DNA of 64,000 nucleotides from a bacterium. GTDB lineage: Bacteria; Armatimonadota; Fimbriimonadia; Fimbriimonadales; Fimbriimonadaceae. Location: NCBI GenBank assembly GCA_013823945.1, contig PNMZ01000002.1, forward strand, positions 186,001 through 250,000, read 5' to 3'. The notes beneath the pieces were generated by a model, which saw nothing but the letters and a program-made list of their open reading frames with translations, did not search any database and had not been told where the DNA came from. The translations under genes and the position numbers were made by a program. Every line of letters begins with the position of its first letter. Positions within the stretch are counted from its first letter, which is position 1. Positions 16,966-25,165 of the stretch are shown here, piece after piece.

Positions 16966-17866
16966 GCGCGTTGTGTCCGTCTCGCTTGGGACGAGTAAGC
17001 GGGATAAGAGTCACGAGACCGAGGTCTTGGGGCAGAAGTTCTTGATTGAGCGGAGGGGGACGGACGGTGACCGGGCGAAGTTCAAAGCTCTGATGGAGGA
17101 GTTGGATGGCCAGGTGGCGGCATTGGGTGTTGGTGGAGCAGATATTTGGATCGCGACGAGTAAGAAGCGGTATGCCTTCAAAGAAATTCAAAATCTTGTG
17201 AGTGGGGTGAAGCAGACCCCAGTGGTGGATGGAAGTGGCCTGAAACACACACTCGAACGGGAGACGATTCACCGATTGCAACGAGATGGGACGGTGGATT
17301 TTGCGGTTGAGAAGGTCTTGCTGGTGTCGGCGGTGGATCGGTTCGGGATGGCTCAAGCCTTGGCCGAAGTGTGTCCAGATGTGGTTTTTGGGGATTTGCT
17401 GTTTGGTTTGGGGTTGCCGATGCCGGTTTCAAGTTATCAGACGGTTGAGGCTCTTGCGGGGCTTCTGTGTCCGATCATTACTCGGTTGCCGATTCAGTGG
17501 TTTTATCCGACGGGGGAGAAGCAGGAGCAGCGGAAACCGAAGTTCCCTAGGCTTTGGATGGGGCGGACGTTTGTTTGTGGAGATTGGCACTATATTCGCC
17601 GGTATGCGCCAGATGATTTGAGCGGGAAGACGATTTTGACGCAGACGGTTCGGAGTGCGGATATTGAATGGTTACGAGGGACCGGGGCGCGGCGGTTAAT
17701 CACGACGACGCCGGAGATGGGCGGCGAGACTTTTGCGACGAACGTTATGGAAGGGGTGATTGTGGCTTTGGTCGGAAAACGCCCAGAGGCGATGACAGAA
17801 CAGGACTATCTGGACGTCTTGAAAGAGTTGAACTGGTCGCCGGGAGTGATGGAGTTGAATCCATGA
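16952..17866 (+). CDS. Protein of the family annotated 'quinate 5-dehydrogenase' (function unproven)
   Basis: This 304-residue protein starts with RVVSVSLGTSKRDKSHETEV and has a central VVDGSGLKHTLERETI motif. GDWHYIRRYAPDDLSGKTI comes late in the chain, with TTTPEMGGETFATNVMEG near the end. I recall this pattern in proteins labelled quinate 5-dehydrogenase in clostridia and Chloroflexi. The sequence lacks an obvious GxGxxG Rossmann motif, so that label should not be taken as established. GTG 16952 lies inside the end of ridA. The acyl-ACP-reductase-like gene follows 28 bases later. Confidence 0.6.
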   Translation: MSEVKRVVSVSLGTSKRDKSHETEVLGQKFLIERRGTDGDRAKFKALMEELDGQVAALGVGGADIWIATSKKRYAFKEIQNLVSGVKQTPVVDGSGLKHTLERETIHRLQRDGTVDFAVEKVLLVSAVDRFGMAQALAEVCPDVVFGDLLFGLGLPMPVSSYQTVEALAGLLCPIITRLPIQWFYPTGEKQEQRKPKFPRLWMGRTFVCGDWHYIRRYAPDDLSGKTILTQTVRSADIEWLRGTGARRLITTTPEMGGETFATNVMEGVIVALVGKRPEAMTEQDYLDVLKELNWSPGVMELNP

Positions 17867-17872
17867 GTTCGG

Positions 17873-17878
17873 TACACT
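17873..17878 (+). promoter_or_regulatory. -10 hexamer TACACT
   Basis: CGGTACACTA lies 16 bases before the TTG at 17895, so the transcript would have only a very short leader. The string matches those at 2529 and 11773. Confidence 0.45.
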
Positions 17879-17894
17879 AGCAAACTTCCTGGGA

Positions 17895-18971
17895 TTGGCA
17901 CCATTGACAAAATTCGCGTTTTTGATTCATCCGCTTGAGGCGAAGGATATGGCCCGTAAGTACGGGTTTTTGAAATACTTGCCGGATCGGGTGATTGAGC
18001 GGTTGGTGCTTTTTGTTTCGCCTAAGATTGCGGGGCGGATCACGGGGATAGTGAGTCCGTCTGGGGAAACGACGGAGGGGTTGCTAATTGGAGTTGGGTT
18101 GACCCCGCGTCAGTTTTTGGAGCTACCGAAGGAAATTGTCTATAAGAAGTTGGTGCGGGCGGTGGAGATGGCGAAGGAGAATGGGGCCCAGATTGTGGGA
18201 CTGGGGGCGTTTACGAGTGTGTTTGATGATGGTGGGATTACGTTAGCGAAGCGCACGGGGATGGCGATTACGACGGGGAACAGTTATACGGTCGCGACGG
18301 CGATCGAGGGGACGCTCGATGCTTGTGACCGGGTGGGGATTGACCGGAAGGCAGCGACATTGGCAGTCGTGGGGGCGACGGGTTCGATTGGGCGAGCTTG
18401 TGCGGAAGTGATGGCCCCGGAATTTGGTCGTGTGATTGTGATTGGTCGGGATTTGGTGCGGACGGAGGCAGTGGCGGCAGAGATTCCGGGAGCGGTGGCT
18501 TCAGTTGAGATTTCTGATTTGAGGCAGGCAGATGTGGTGGTGACGGTAACGAGTTCGGAATCGGATTTGGTATTGCCGGAGCATTTGAAGCAAGGGGCGA
18601 TTGTTTGTGATGTGAGCCGGCCGCGAGACGTGAGTGTGAGAGTGGCAAAGGAGCGACCGGATGTTTTGGTGATTGAGGGGGGAGTCATTGCCGTGCCAGG
18701 GAAGATGGAAACGGAGTTTGATTTTGGCTTTCCGCAGGGGACGGCTTATGCGTGTATGAGCGAAACGTTTATGCTGGCGATGCTGAATAGGCCAGAGAGT
18801 TTTACTTTGGGAAAGACGGTGAGTGCGGAACAGGTGCGTGAGGTTCAGGAGATGGCGCACAAGTTGGGCTTTAAGCTGGCGGGGTATCGGAGCTTTGAGC
18901 GGGCGGTGGAAGAGTCTCAAATTGAGCGAGTGCGGGCGGCGCGGCAGGCGGCTGTTCCGGTTGGGGGTTAG
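17895..18971 (+). CDS. Acyl-ACP-reductase-like / shikimate-dehydrogenase-like oxidoreductase
   Basis: This 358-residue protein opens KFAFLIHPLEAKDMARKYGF. It contains GLGAFTSVFDDGG and ITTGNSYTVATAIEG, then a clear Rossmann motif TLAVVGATGSIGRACAEVM. The order matches cyanobacterial long-chain acyl-ACP reductase (GLGGFSS, TTGNTHTA and CGATGDIG there), which makes fatty aldehydes. The same fold is also annotated as shikimate dehydrogenase in other phyla. The substrate is therefore uncertain. No aldehyde-deformylating oxygenase is nearby. TTG 17895 is the chosen start, with TTG 17907 as alternative. The MlaF-like gene follows after 5 bases. Confidence 0.72.
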   Translation: MAPLTKFAFLIHPLEAKDMARKYGFLKYLPDRVIERLVLFVSPKIAGRITGIVSPSGETTEGLLIGVGLTPRQFLELPKEIVYKKLVRAVEMAKENGAQIVGLGAFTSVFDDGGITLAKRTGMAITTGNSYTVATAIEGTLDACDRVGIDRKAATLAVVGATGSIGRACAEVMAPEFGRVIVIGRDLVRTEAVAAEIPGAVASVEISDLRQADVVVTVTSSESDLVLPEHLKQGAIVCDVSRPRDVSVRVAKERPDVLVIEGGVIAVPGKMETEFDFGFPQGTAYACMSETFMLAMLNRPESFTLGKTVSAEQVREVQEMAHKLGFKLAGYRSFERAVEESQIERVRAARQAAVPVGG

Positions 18972-18976
18972 GGGTT

Positions 18977-19717
18977 TTGGTTTCGGTTTCTGGGTTGTCG
19001 CATAGGTTTGATACGAAGTGGGTTTTGCGGGATATAGAGTTTGAGGTTGCGGCGGGCGAAATTGCGGTGATTATGGGGAGTAGCGGCGGGGGGAAGACGA
19101 CGCTATTGAAGTGTATTTCTGGATTATTGAGGCCGACTGAGGGGGAGATTTTGGTGGACGGGGTGAGCGTGGTGCGTGATCCGGATCATGCCTTGGCGAA
19201 GTTGGGTTTGGTTTTTCAGTATGCGGCGTTGTTCGATAGTTTGACGGTGGAGGATAACGTTCTATTTGGTTTGCGGCGGGCGAGGAAGGTTGCTCAAAGT
19301 GAAGAGAAGGAGATTTTGGGGCGGCTATTGGAGCAAGTGGGATTGGAGGATGTGGAAAGCAAATTGCCGAGTGAATTGAGCGGCGGGATGCGCAAGCGAG
19401 TGGGTTTGGCGCGGGCATTGTGCATGGAGCCGCAGGTTTTGCTTTATGACGAACCGACCAGCGGACTCGACCCAGTGACGGCTTATTCGATTGACCGGTT
19501 GATTGTGGAGACGCGGGATCGGTTGGGTTTGACGAGTTTGGTGGTGAGCCATGATGTGAGTTCGATTTTCCGGGTGGCGGATCGGATTATCTTTTTGCAC
19601 CAGGGGGAGATTCTGTTCAATGGGAGTCCAGTGGATTTTCGGGCGGTGCAGGATGGGCCGATTGGGGAATTGATCGGAAAGGCCCGTTCGGAGAGCTTGG
19701 AATTGGCCGATTTGTGA
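18977..19717 (+). CDS. MlaF-type ABC transporter ATPase (phospholipid trafficking family)
   Basis: This 246-residue ATPase has Walker A GSSGGGKTT near residue 34, the signature LSGGMRKR, and Walker B LLYDEPTSGLDP with a downstream SHDVSS switch His. The SGGMRKR variant and the LVFQYAALFDSLTVEDNV loop are typical of MlaF/Ttg2A/Mkl, which drive lipid movement between membranes with an MlaE permease and an MCE protein. Neither partner is encoded here. TTG is the start, 5 bases after the preceding stop, so it is probably cotranscribed with the oxidoreductase gene. Confidence 0.85.
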   Translation: MVSVSGLSHRFDTKWVLRDIEFEVAAGEIAVIMGSSGGGKTTLLKCISGLLRPTEGEILVDGVSVVRDPDHALAKLGLVFQYAALFDSLTVEDNVLFGLRRARKVAQSEEKEILGRLLEQVGLEDVESKLPSELSGGMRKRVGLARALCMEPQVLLYDEPTSGLDPVTAYSIDRLIVETRDRLGLTSLVVSHDVSSIFRVADRIIFLHQGEILFNGSPVDFRAVQDGPIGELIGKARSESLELADL

Positions 19718-19827
19718 GGATTTTGTGAGGAATACCTTTTTGTTTTGGGCGGTCTGAACTTTAGTGCTTTGAGAGCGTTTTGTAAGGTATCGAACGGCAC
19801 GGACATGTGCTCGATGGTGAAACAGTT

Positions 19828-20346
19828 ATGAAACGAACATTGATGATGGTGATGACAGTAACGGTCGCTTTGGGCATGATGAGTGCCAGCTTCGCGCAGA
19901 CGGCAGGCCCGCGAGGCGGCGGTCAGCAGGGGCAGGGGCAGGGCCAACGTGGGGGTGGTCAAGGGATGCGCATGGGGCCAGAAGTGATGCAGAAAATTGA
20001 AGCTGCTCACAAGAAGGTTTTGAAGGAACTGAAATTGAATGCTGATCAGACCAAGAAGGTTGATGCGGCGGTTAAGAAGCGCGATGACGCGCGGAAGAAG
20101 ATGCGCGACCAAATGATGAAGGATCGGGAAGCGGGCAAGCAGATGGATCGGACGGCTATGCAAGCGGCAGGCAAGAAGATTCAGGACACTTTCAATGCCG
20201 ATATGAAGAAGGCGATGGGTGATGCGAATTTTAAGAAGTATGAATCTCGGATGAAAGAAGAGATGAAGAAGATCATGGAAGAAGCCCAGAAGAAAGGTCA
20301 GGGCGGCGGCGGTGCTCGCGGTGGCGGGAAGACCGGCGGCAACTAA
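19828..20346 (+). CDS. Small secreted helical protein, Spy/CpxP-like in composition
   Basis: This 172-residue protein has a signal peptide (MVMTVTVALGMMSASFA) and a Gly/Gln/Arg-rich linker. Residues ~60-155 are helical, very rich in Lys and Met and predicted to form an elongated helical hairpin. The C-terminus is Gly-rich. The layout resembles periplasmic Spy/CpxP-type chaperones, but the LTxxQ motifs are not clear, so the match is compositional only. ATG 19828 has GGTGA upstream. A strong terminator follows. Confidence 0.7.
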   Translation: MKRTLMMVMTVTVALGMMSASFAQTAGPRGGGQQGQGQGQRGGGQGMRMGPEVMQKIEAAHKKVLKELKLNADQTKKVDAAVKKRDDARKKMRDQMMKDREAGKQMDRTAMQAAGKKIQDTFNADMKKAMGDANFKKYESRMKEEMKKIMEEAQKKGQGGGGARGGGKTGGN

Positions 20347-20374
20347 GATTTTTCTCAGAGAGTGAAGGTGAATG

Positions 20375-20406
20375 CGCGCTCCCGCAAGGGGGCGCGTTTC
20401 TTTTTT
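20375..20406 (+). terminator. Strong intrinsic terminator
   Basis: CGCGCTCCC, GCAA loop, GGGGGCGCG is followed by TTTCTTTTTTT. It ends the small secreted-protein transcript. Confidence 0.9.
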
Positions 20407-20450
20407 TACTTCCGTAATTGGCGGGGTTCGGTCGTGAAAGTGGTCACTTG

Positions 20451-20509
20451 CCCTCTCTAAAGTCCCCTGTTCAAGCCAGGGGCAGGCTCTCCCCAACAGG
20501 GGAGGGAGA
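20451..20509. repeat. GC-rich palindromic repeat, family R, copy A
   Basis: The element contains the stem CCCCTG...CAGGGG, then CAGGCTCTCCCC and GGGGAGGGAGA. It shares AGGGGCAGGCTC with the copy at 35175 and the CTCCCC/GGGGAG stem with the copy inside pheT at 21426. Confidence 0.55.
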
Positions 20510-20532
20510 TAACGGTAGTGATCTATTTGCAT

Positions 20533-20560
20533 GAGTTTCCGGGTCACGCCCGGAATTACG
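20533..20560. repeat. Short palindromic repeat, family E, copy 2
   Basis: TTCCGGG, TCACG loop, CCCGGAA forms a perfect 7-bp stem. It is nearly identical to copy 1 at 971-1000. It lies in the 291-base gap before the pheT stop, which otherwise holds only the terminator and R copy A. Confidence 0.6.
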
Positions 20561-20637
20561 AATGGGGAGCTGTGCTATCGATTCCCAGTTCAAGCTAAAG
20601 GCGGGGTCGCCCCCATAATGTGTGGAACACAAGAGTG

Positions 20638-22722
20638 TTACCGGAGGGTTGCGCCGAGGGAGGTGAGGGCGGTGACGACTTGGTCTCGGAGGGCGTTTGA
20701 TTCTTCGTCTTTGAGATTCGCGTTCATGCGCCGGAATTGGAGGGCTATGGCGAGGGAGTGGAATCCATCGGGGACGCCTTTGCCTTCGTAGACATCGAAG
20801 AGCCAATGGCGTTCGAGATCAGGGCCACCAGCGGTGAGGATAGTAGCTTCAATTTCGGCGAACGGTACATCTTTCTTTATCAGGATGGCAATGTCCCGGC
20901 GGGAGGCAGGGTTGCGGGAAATGCTGTGATAGGTCGGGATTCCGGTGACTTCGTGTTTGAGGGGATCGAGCGTGAGTTCCGCCAAGACGGTTGTTGCGGG
21001 AAGGCTCGACGATTCGGCGACGAGCGGATGGATTTGCCCAATCAGACCGACATCTTGGTTGCCGAGGATGACCTTGGCGCACCGTGTGGGGTGGAAGCGG
21101 GGGTCGGAAGTGTGGCGTTTGAAGGCGATGGGGAGATTGACGCTGTGGGCGATTTGTTCGAGAGTGCCTTTGAGGGTGAAAAAATCAGCGGTTGACTGAT
21201 CTGTGGGTCGCCATGATTGTTCTTCGAATGTACCGTTGCTCAGGAAGGCGATTTGGGTGAATTCGCCTTCGCTGGAGTGGATGCGTCCAATTTCGAAGAT
21301 GTGGATGTTGTCGAGATTGTTTTTGCGCTGAGCATCGGTGAGGGAGGGGAGAATGCTGTTGCGGAGGTAGGCCATTTCCGGGCTATGGGGTTGGCGGACT
21401 CGGATTCTGGATGGTTGCTGGTCATCAACCCCTCCCCCACCCCTCCCCAAACTTGGGGAGAGAAAATCGGAGTCGAGGGGATGGAGGTCGCGGAGGGAGT
21501 GGGAGACGACTTGGTCGAATCCGGAGCGCAGGGCGGCTTCGCGGATCTGATCGGTGAGGAGTTCAAATCCTTGGGGTCCACCGATGGGTGTGGATCCGAT
21601 GGGGAGGGCTTCAGGGATTTTTTCGTATCCGTGGACACGGCCGATTTCTTCGATGAGGTCTTCTTCGCGGAGAATGTCGATTCGCCAGGTGGGGGTTTGG
21701 ACTTCGATGGAATCGGGGCTGATGCCGAGAATAGTGAAGCCGAGATTTTCGAGGTAGGACTGAGCTTGTTCGACGGTGATGTCCATGCCGAGGAGGGTGC
21801 TGGCTCGGCGAATGAAGACGGTGAGTTCGTGGGTTTGGGGGGCGGTGGGGTAGACGTCAATGACTCCGCCTACGGGCTTTTCGCCGGTGATTTCGGTGTA
21901 GAGTTCGGTGAATCTGTTCAGGGAGGCAACGACGCCTTCGGGGTCGACGGATCGCTCGAATCGGTAGCTCGCTTCGGTGAAAAGTCCGAGTTCCTTCCTG
22001 GTTCGGCGGACGGAGGTGTTGACGAAGTGGGCAGATTCGAGGAGGCATCGGGTGGTGGATTCACTGACTTCAGTCGGCTCGCCGCCCATGATTCCGGCGA
22101 GGGCGATGGCGTGGTCGGCATCGGCGATGACCATGTGGTGGGGTTGGAGTTCGTGGGTTGTGCCGTCGAGGGTCGTGAGCTTTTCTCCGGCTTCTGCTTG
22201 GCGGACGATGATTCGCTCACCAGCGAGGGTATTGAGATCGAAGGCGTGGAGAGGTTGCCCGACTTCGAACATGACATAGTTGGTGAGGTCAACGAGGAGA
22301 GAGATCGGTCGTTGACCGATTTGGCGAAGTCGTCTTTGGAGCCATTCGGGGCTGGGGCCGTTGTGGAGATTCTCGAAAACCCGAGCGGCATAACGAGTGC
22401 AGGAAGCGGTTTGGATTTCGACAGAAGTTTTCGCCCAGATATCGCGATTGTGAGCGTCGGAAGCGGGGAATCGGTTAGTCGCTCGGGTGTAAAGCTCGGT
22501 GGGTCTGCTGGAGGGGTCTTTGGCGAGGAGCTCGCGAGAGAGGCCCAGCACGGAGGCACCATCGCCTCGGTTGGCCATGATATTGATATCTAGGACGGGT
22601 TCGCCTTCGACTTCGGTGATTTCTTCCAGTTCAAAGCCAGTCATGGTGAGGTGGTTGGCAATGGCTTGGGCGTCGAGGTTGGTTTCGACGTAATCCTTGA
22701 GCATGGAGAGGGTGAGTTTCAT
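20638..22722 (-). CDS. pheT: Phenylalanine-tRNA ligase beta subunit, short form without EMAP-like domain
   Basis: This 694-residue protein starts MKLTLSMLKDYVETNLDAQA, reaches the ITEVEGEPVLDINIMANRGD core after about 35 residues, and keeps the B3/B4 editing, B5 and C-terminal anticodon-binding regions. Typical PheT is 785-800 residues. The missing ~100 residues are the EMAP/OB-fold tRNA-binding domain usually found at residues ~40-150. It works with PheS as an alpha2-beta2 enzyme charging tRNA-Phe. Around residue 425 lies a Gly-rich insert encoded by a repeat element. It is 15 bases downstream of pheS in one transcript. Confidence 0.95.
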   Translation of the reverse strand: MKLTLSMLKDYVETNLDAQAIANHLTMTGFELEEITEVEGEPVLDINIMANRGDGASVLGLSRELLAKDPSSRPTELYTRATNRFPASDAHNRDIWAKTSVEIQTASCTRYAARVFENLHNGPSPEWLQRRLRQIGQRPISLLVDLTNYVMFEVGQPLHAFDLNTLAGERIIVRQAEAGEKLTTLDGTTHELQPHHMVIADADHAIALAGIMGGEPTEVSESTTRCLLESAHFVNTSVRRTRKELGLFTEASYRFERSVDPEGVVASLNRFTELYTEITGEKPVGGVIDVYPTAPQTHELTVFIRRASTLLGMDITVEQAQSYLENLGFTILGISPDSIEVQTPTWRIDILREEDLIEEIGRVHGYEKIPEALPIGSTPIGGPQGFELLTDQIREAALRSGFDQVVSHSLRDLHPLDSDFLSPSLGRGGGGVDDQQPSRIRVRQPHSPEMAYLRNSILPSLTDAQRKNNLDNIHIFEIGRIHSSEGEFTQIAFLSNGTFEEQSWRPTDQSTADFFTLKGTLEQIAHSVNLPIAFKRHTSDPRFHPTRCAKVILGNQDVGLIGQIHPLVAESSSLPATTVLAELTLDPLKHEVTGIPTYHSISRNPASRRDIAILIKKDVPFAEIEATILTAGGPDLERHWLFDVYEGKGVPDGFHSLAIALQFRRMNANLKDEESNALRDQVVTALTSLGATLR
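21426..21463. repeat. GC-rich palindromic repeat, family R, copy B, inside pheT
   Basis: CTCCCCAA, AC, TTGGGGAG is a perfect 8-bp stem with a tract of CCCTCCCCCACCCCTCC beside it. On the coding strand it reads in frame as LSPSLGRGGGGVDD. It adds about 20 residues between SLRDLHPLDS and RIRVRQPHSPEM and keeps pheT open. Confidence 0.65.
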
Positions 22723-22737
22723 GGCGAATTTGAAGGG

Positions 22738-23733
22738 TTAGGCGAATTGGGAAAGGAATCGGAAGTCGTTGTCGAAGAAGTGGCGCAGGTCATCGATGCC
22801 GTAAGCCATCATAGGGATCCGTTCGACACCGAGGCCGAATGCGAATCCGCTAAATTCTCGGGTGTCGATGCCGTACCGTTCGAGGATATTGGGGTGGATG
22901 AGTCCAGCCCCGCCGAGCTCGACCCACTTGCCGTTGAAAAGCTTGGGAGTGGAGATCGCGTAATCGACGCCGGGTTCGACGAAGGGGAAGAAGTCGGGTC
23001 TGAAGCGGACATTGACTTCGGGGCCGAACATGGCGCGGGCAAATTCTCCGAGGGTGCCTTTGAGGTGGGCCATGGAGATGCCCCGATCAATCATGAAGCA
23101 GTCCACTTGGTGGAATGTGTGGTTGTGGGTGCGATCAACGGCTTCGTTGCGGAAGGTGCGGCCGACAGTGAAGACTCTGAGGGGGGGCTTTTGAGTTTCG
23201 AAGACTCGGCCCTGGAGGGCGGTGCATTGGGTACGGAGAACTAGATCATCTTCGACATAGAAGGTGTCTTGCTCATCCATTGCGGGATGGTCGGGGGGAT
23301 AGTTGAGGGCATCGAAGTTATATCTGAAGTGCTCAAGCTCGGGGGATTCTTGGTAGACAAAGCCCATTGAGCCGAGGGTTCTCTTGATTTTGTTGGTGGT
23401 GAGTTGGAGGACGTGTTCGCGACCGTATCGCGGGGCGCGTCCGGGGAGAGTGATGTCGATGCGCTCGGTTTCAAATTGGCGGTTCAATTCGCCGCCTTTG
23501 AGGTCTTGAATCCGTTGGTTGAGGAGGGCTTCTACTTGGCTCTTGGCCTGATTAACGGCGGCGCCAAAGAGGGGCTTTTGGTCGTTGGGCAGGGCACCGA
23601 TGCCTTTCATGAGTCCGCTGAGTTTTCCGGATTTCCCGAGAAATTCAAGTTCCACAACGCGGAGGTCGTCGGTGGATCTTGCCGCATTGATGGCGGTGAT
23701 CGCTTCGGTTTGGACGGCGGTGACTTGTTCCAT
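22738..23733 (-). CDS. pheS: Phenylalanine-tRNA ligase alpha subunit
   Basis: This 331-residue protein is the usual bacterial PheS length. It has an N-terminal coiled coil. The class II motif 2 region is FRNEAVDRTHNHTFHQVD, and motif 3 is FGLGVERIPMMAYGIDD. PGRAPRYGREHVLQ and FDALNYPPDHPAMDEQDTFY are also family-typical. It carries the active site for Phe activation. It lies between the ornithine aminotransferase gene (8 bases upstream) and pheT (15 bases downstream), all on the minus strand. Confidence 0.97.
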   Translation of the reverse strand: MEQVTAVQTEAITAINAARSTDDLRVVELEFLGKSGKLSGLMKGIGALPNDQKPLFGAAVNQAKSQVEALLNQRIQDLKGGELNRQFETERIDITLPGRAPRYGREHVLQLTTNKIKRTLGSMGFVYQESPELEHFRYNFDALNYPPDHPAMDEQDTFYVEDDLVLRTQCTALQGRVFETQKPPLRVFTVGRTFRNEAVDRTHNHTFHQVDCFMIDRGISMAHLKGTLGEFARAMFGPEVNVRFRPDFFPFVEPGVDYAISTPKLFNGKWVELGGAGLIHPNILERYGIDTREFSGFAFGLGVERIPMMAYGIDDLRHFFDNDFRFLSQFA

Positions 23734-23741
23734 GCGGCTTG

Positions 23742-25028
23742 TTATGAGACGGCTTTGATCGCATCAATGACGCGGTCGATGGCTTCCATGAGGAGGTCTT
23801 CTTCGATGGTGAGCGGGGGTGTGAGTCGGAAGGTGCGTTTGCGGGTTTCCTTTGTGAGGATTCCCCGTTCGACGAGGGCGTGAGACATGGCGTAACTGTC
23901 AACACTTTCGTGAACTTCGATTCCGATAAGGAGACCCATTCCGCGGATTTCTTTGATCGCAGGGAGATTGGCGGCTTTGAGCTTGGCAATGACTTTTTCG
24001 CCGAGTTCGGTAACGCGGGTGCTGTAGTCGCCGGTTTCGAATTCGGCTAGTGCGGCGAGAGCTACGGCGGCACCGAGGGGGTTTCCGCCGAAAGTTGAGC
24101 CGTGATCACCAGGTTGGAACATCTTCATGACGTGATCTTTTCCGACGGCAGCACTGACGGGGAGGATGCCTCCGCCCAAGGCTTTTCCAACGGCTAAGAG
24201 GTCGGGAACCGCATTTTCTTCGTGCATGAATGTGAACTTGGTGCCGGTTCGGTAAAAACCGACTTGGATTTCATCCCAGATGAGGAGGACATTTTCGGCA
24301 TCGCAAAGCTCGCGGACTTGGGTCATCCAGCCTTTGGGAGGGCAAATAATTCCGCCTTCGGCTTGGATGGGTTCGGCGAGGATCGCGACGGTGTTGGGGG
24401 TGATAGCAGCTTTGAGGGCTTCAACATCACCAAAGGGGATGATCTTGAATCCAGGAGTGAAGGGGCCAAAGTGGGCTTTGTATCCGGGTTCCGAGCTGAA
24501 ACCAACAATGGTTGTTGTGCGACCGTGGAAGTTTTCTTCGAAGACGATGATTTCGGCTTGGTCGGCGGGAACGCCTTTAACGGTGTAACCCCATTTACGA
24601 GCAAGTTTGATACAGGTTTCGATAGCCTCGGCCCCGGTATTCATTGGGCAGACGCGGTCAAGGCCGCAGAATTCGGCCAGGCCGTGGAGGAACAGGCCGA
24701 CTTCGGCGTTGTTGAATGCTCGGGAGACTACGGCGACATTTTCTAATTGTTCTTTGAGTGCGTTGACGATGGCGTGGTTGAGGTGTCCGTGGGCAGTTGC
24801 CGAATAGGATCCGATGCAGTCAATATATTCCTTTCCTGATTGATCCCATACTCGGGCGTTTTGTCCACGAATGATGTTGACGGGGAGGGGTTTATAGTTG
24901 AGGGTTCCGTAAGCAGCTGAGAGGTCTGCGGCTTGTTGATCGGTGAGGGATTCGACCATTGATCGGAATTCACCGTTTGAGATTTTTTGCCACATCGTTT
25001 CGTTCTGCGTACAGGCCATGGGGTTCAT
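23742..25028 (-). CDS. rocD: Ornithine aminotransferase-like class III PLP transaminase
   Basis: This 428-residue protein matches class III aminotransferases. It has NTGAEAIETCIKLARKWGY, the HGRTTTIVGFSS segment, LIWDEIQVGFYRTG with the PLP-binding Asp, and AVGKALGGGILPVSA with the Schiff-base Lys. GSTFGGNPLGAAVALAAL completes the pattern. It most resembles ornithine-oxo-acid transaminase, which converts ornithine to glutamate semialdehyde; an acetylornithine or related specificity cannot be excluded. It leads the rocD-pheS-pheT run. The start is ATG 25028; ATGs 3 and 11 codons further in are possible. Confidence 0.85.
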   Translation of the reverse strand: MNPMACTQNETMWQKISNGEFRSMVESLTDQQAADLSAAYGTLNYKPLPVNIIRGQNARVWDQSGKEYIDCIGSYSATAHGHLNHAIVNALKEQLENVAVVSRAFNNAEVGLFLHGLAEFCGLDRVCPMNTGAEAIETCIKLARKWGYTVKGVPADQAEIIVFEENFHGRTTTIVGFSSEPGYKAHFGPFTPGFKIIPFGDVEALKAAITPNTVAILAEPIQAEGGIICPPKGWMTQVRELCDAENVLLIWDEIQVGFYRTGTKFTFMHEENAVPDLLAVGKALGGGILPVSAAVGKDHVMKMFQPGDHGSTFGGNPLGAAVALAALAEFETGDYSTRVTELGEKVIAKLKAANLPAIKEIRGMGLLIGIEVHESVDSYAMSHALVERGILTKETRKRTFRLTPPLTIEEDLLMEAIDRVIDAIKAVS

Positions 25029-25165
25029 TGTGAGGGATTGGGATAGCTCTTGTGAACCCCCATGGGCAGGGAGGCGGGTTTGGAGGGGGACTTTGGCGGA
25101 GTTTGCGGGAATTCCGTGGGAAATTTGCGGGGGAATGTGGAAGAAGAAGTGATAGCAGGGAAGCT

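Noticed and set aside
21217-22593. 458-codon open frame on the plus strand
   Set aside because: It lies entirely antisense to pheT and has no start signal; the long frame comes from the codon bias of pheT.
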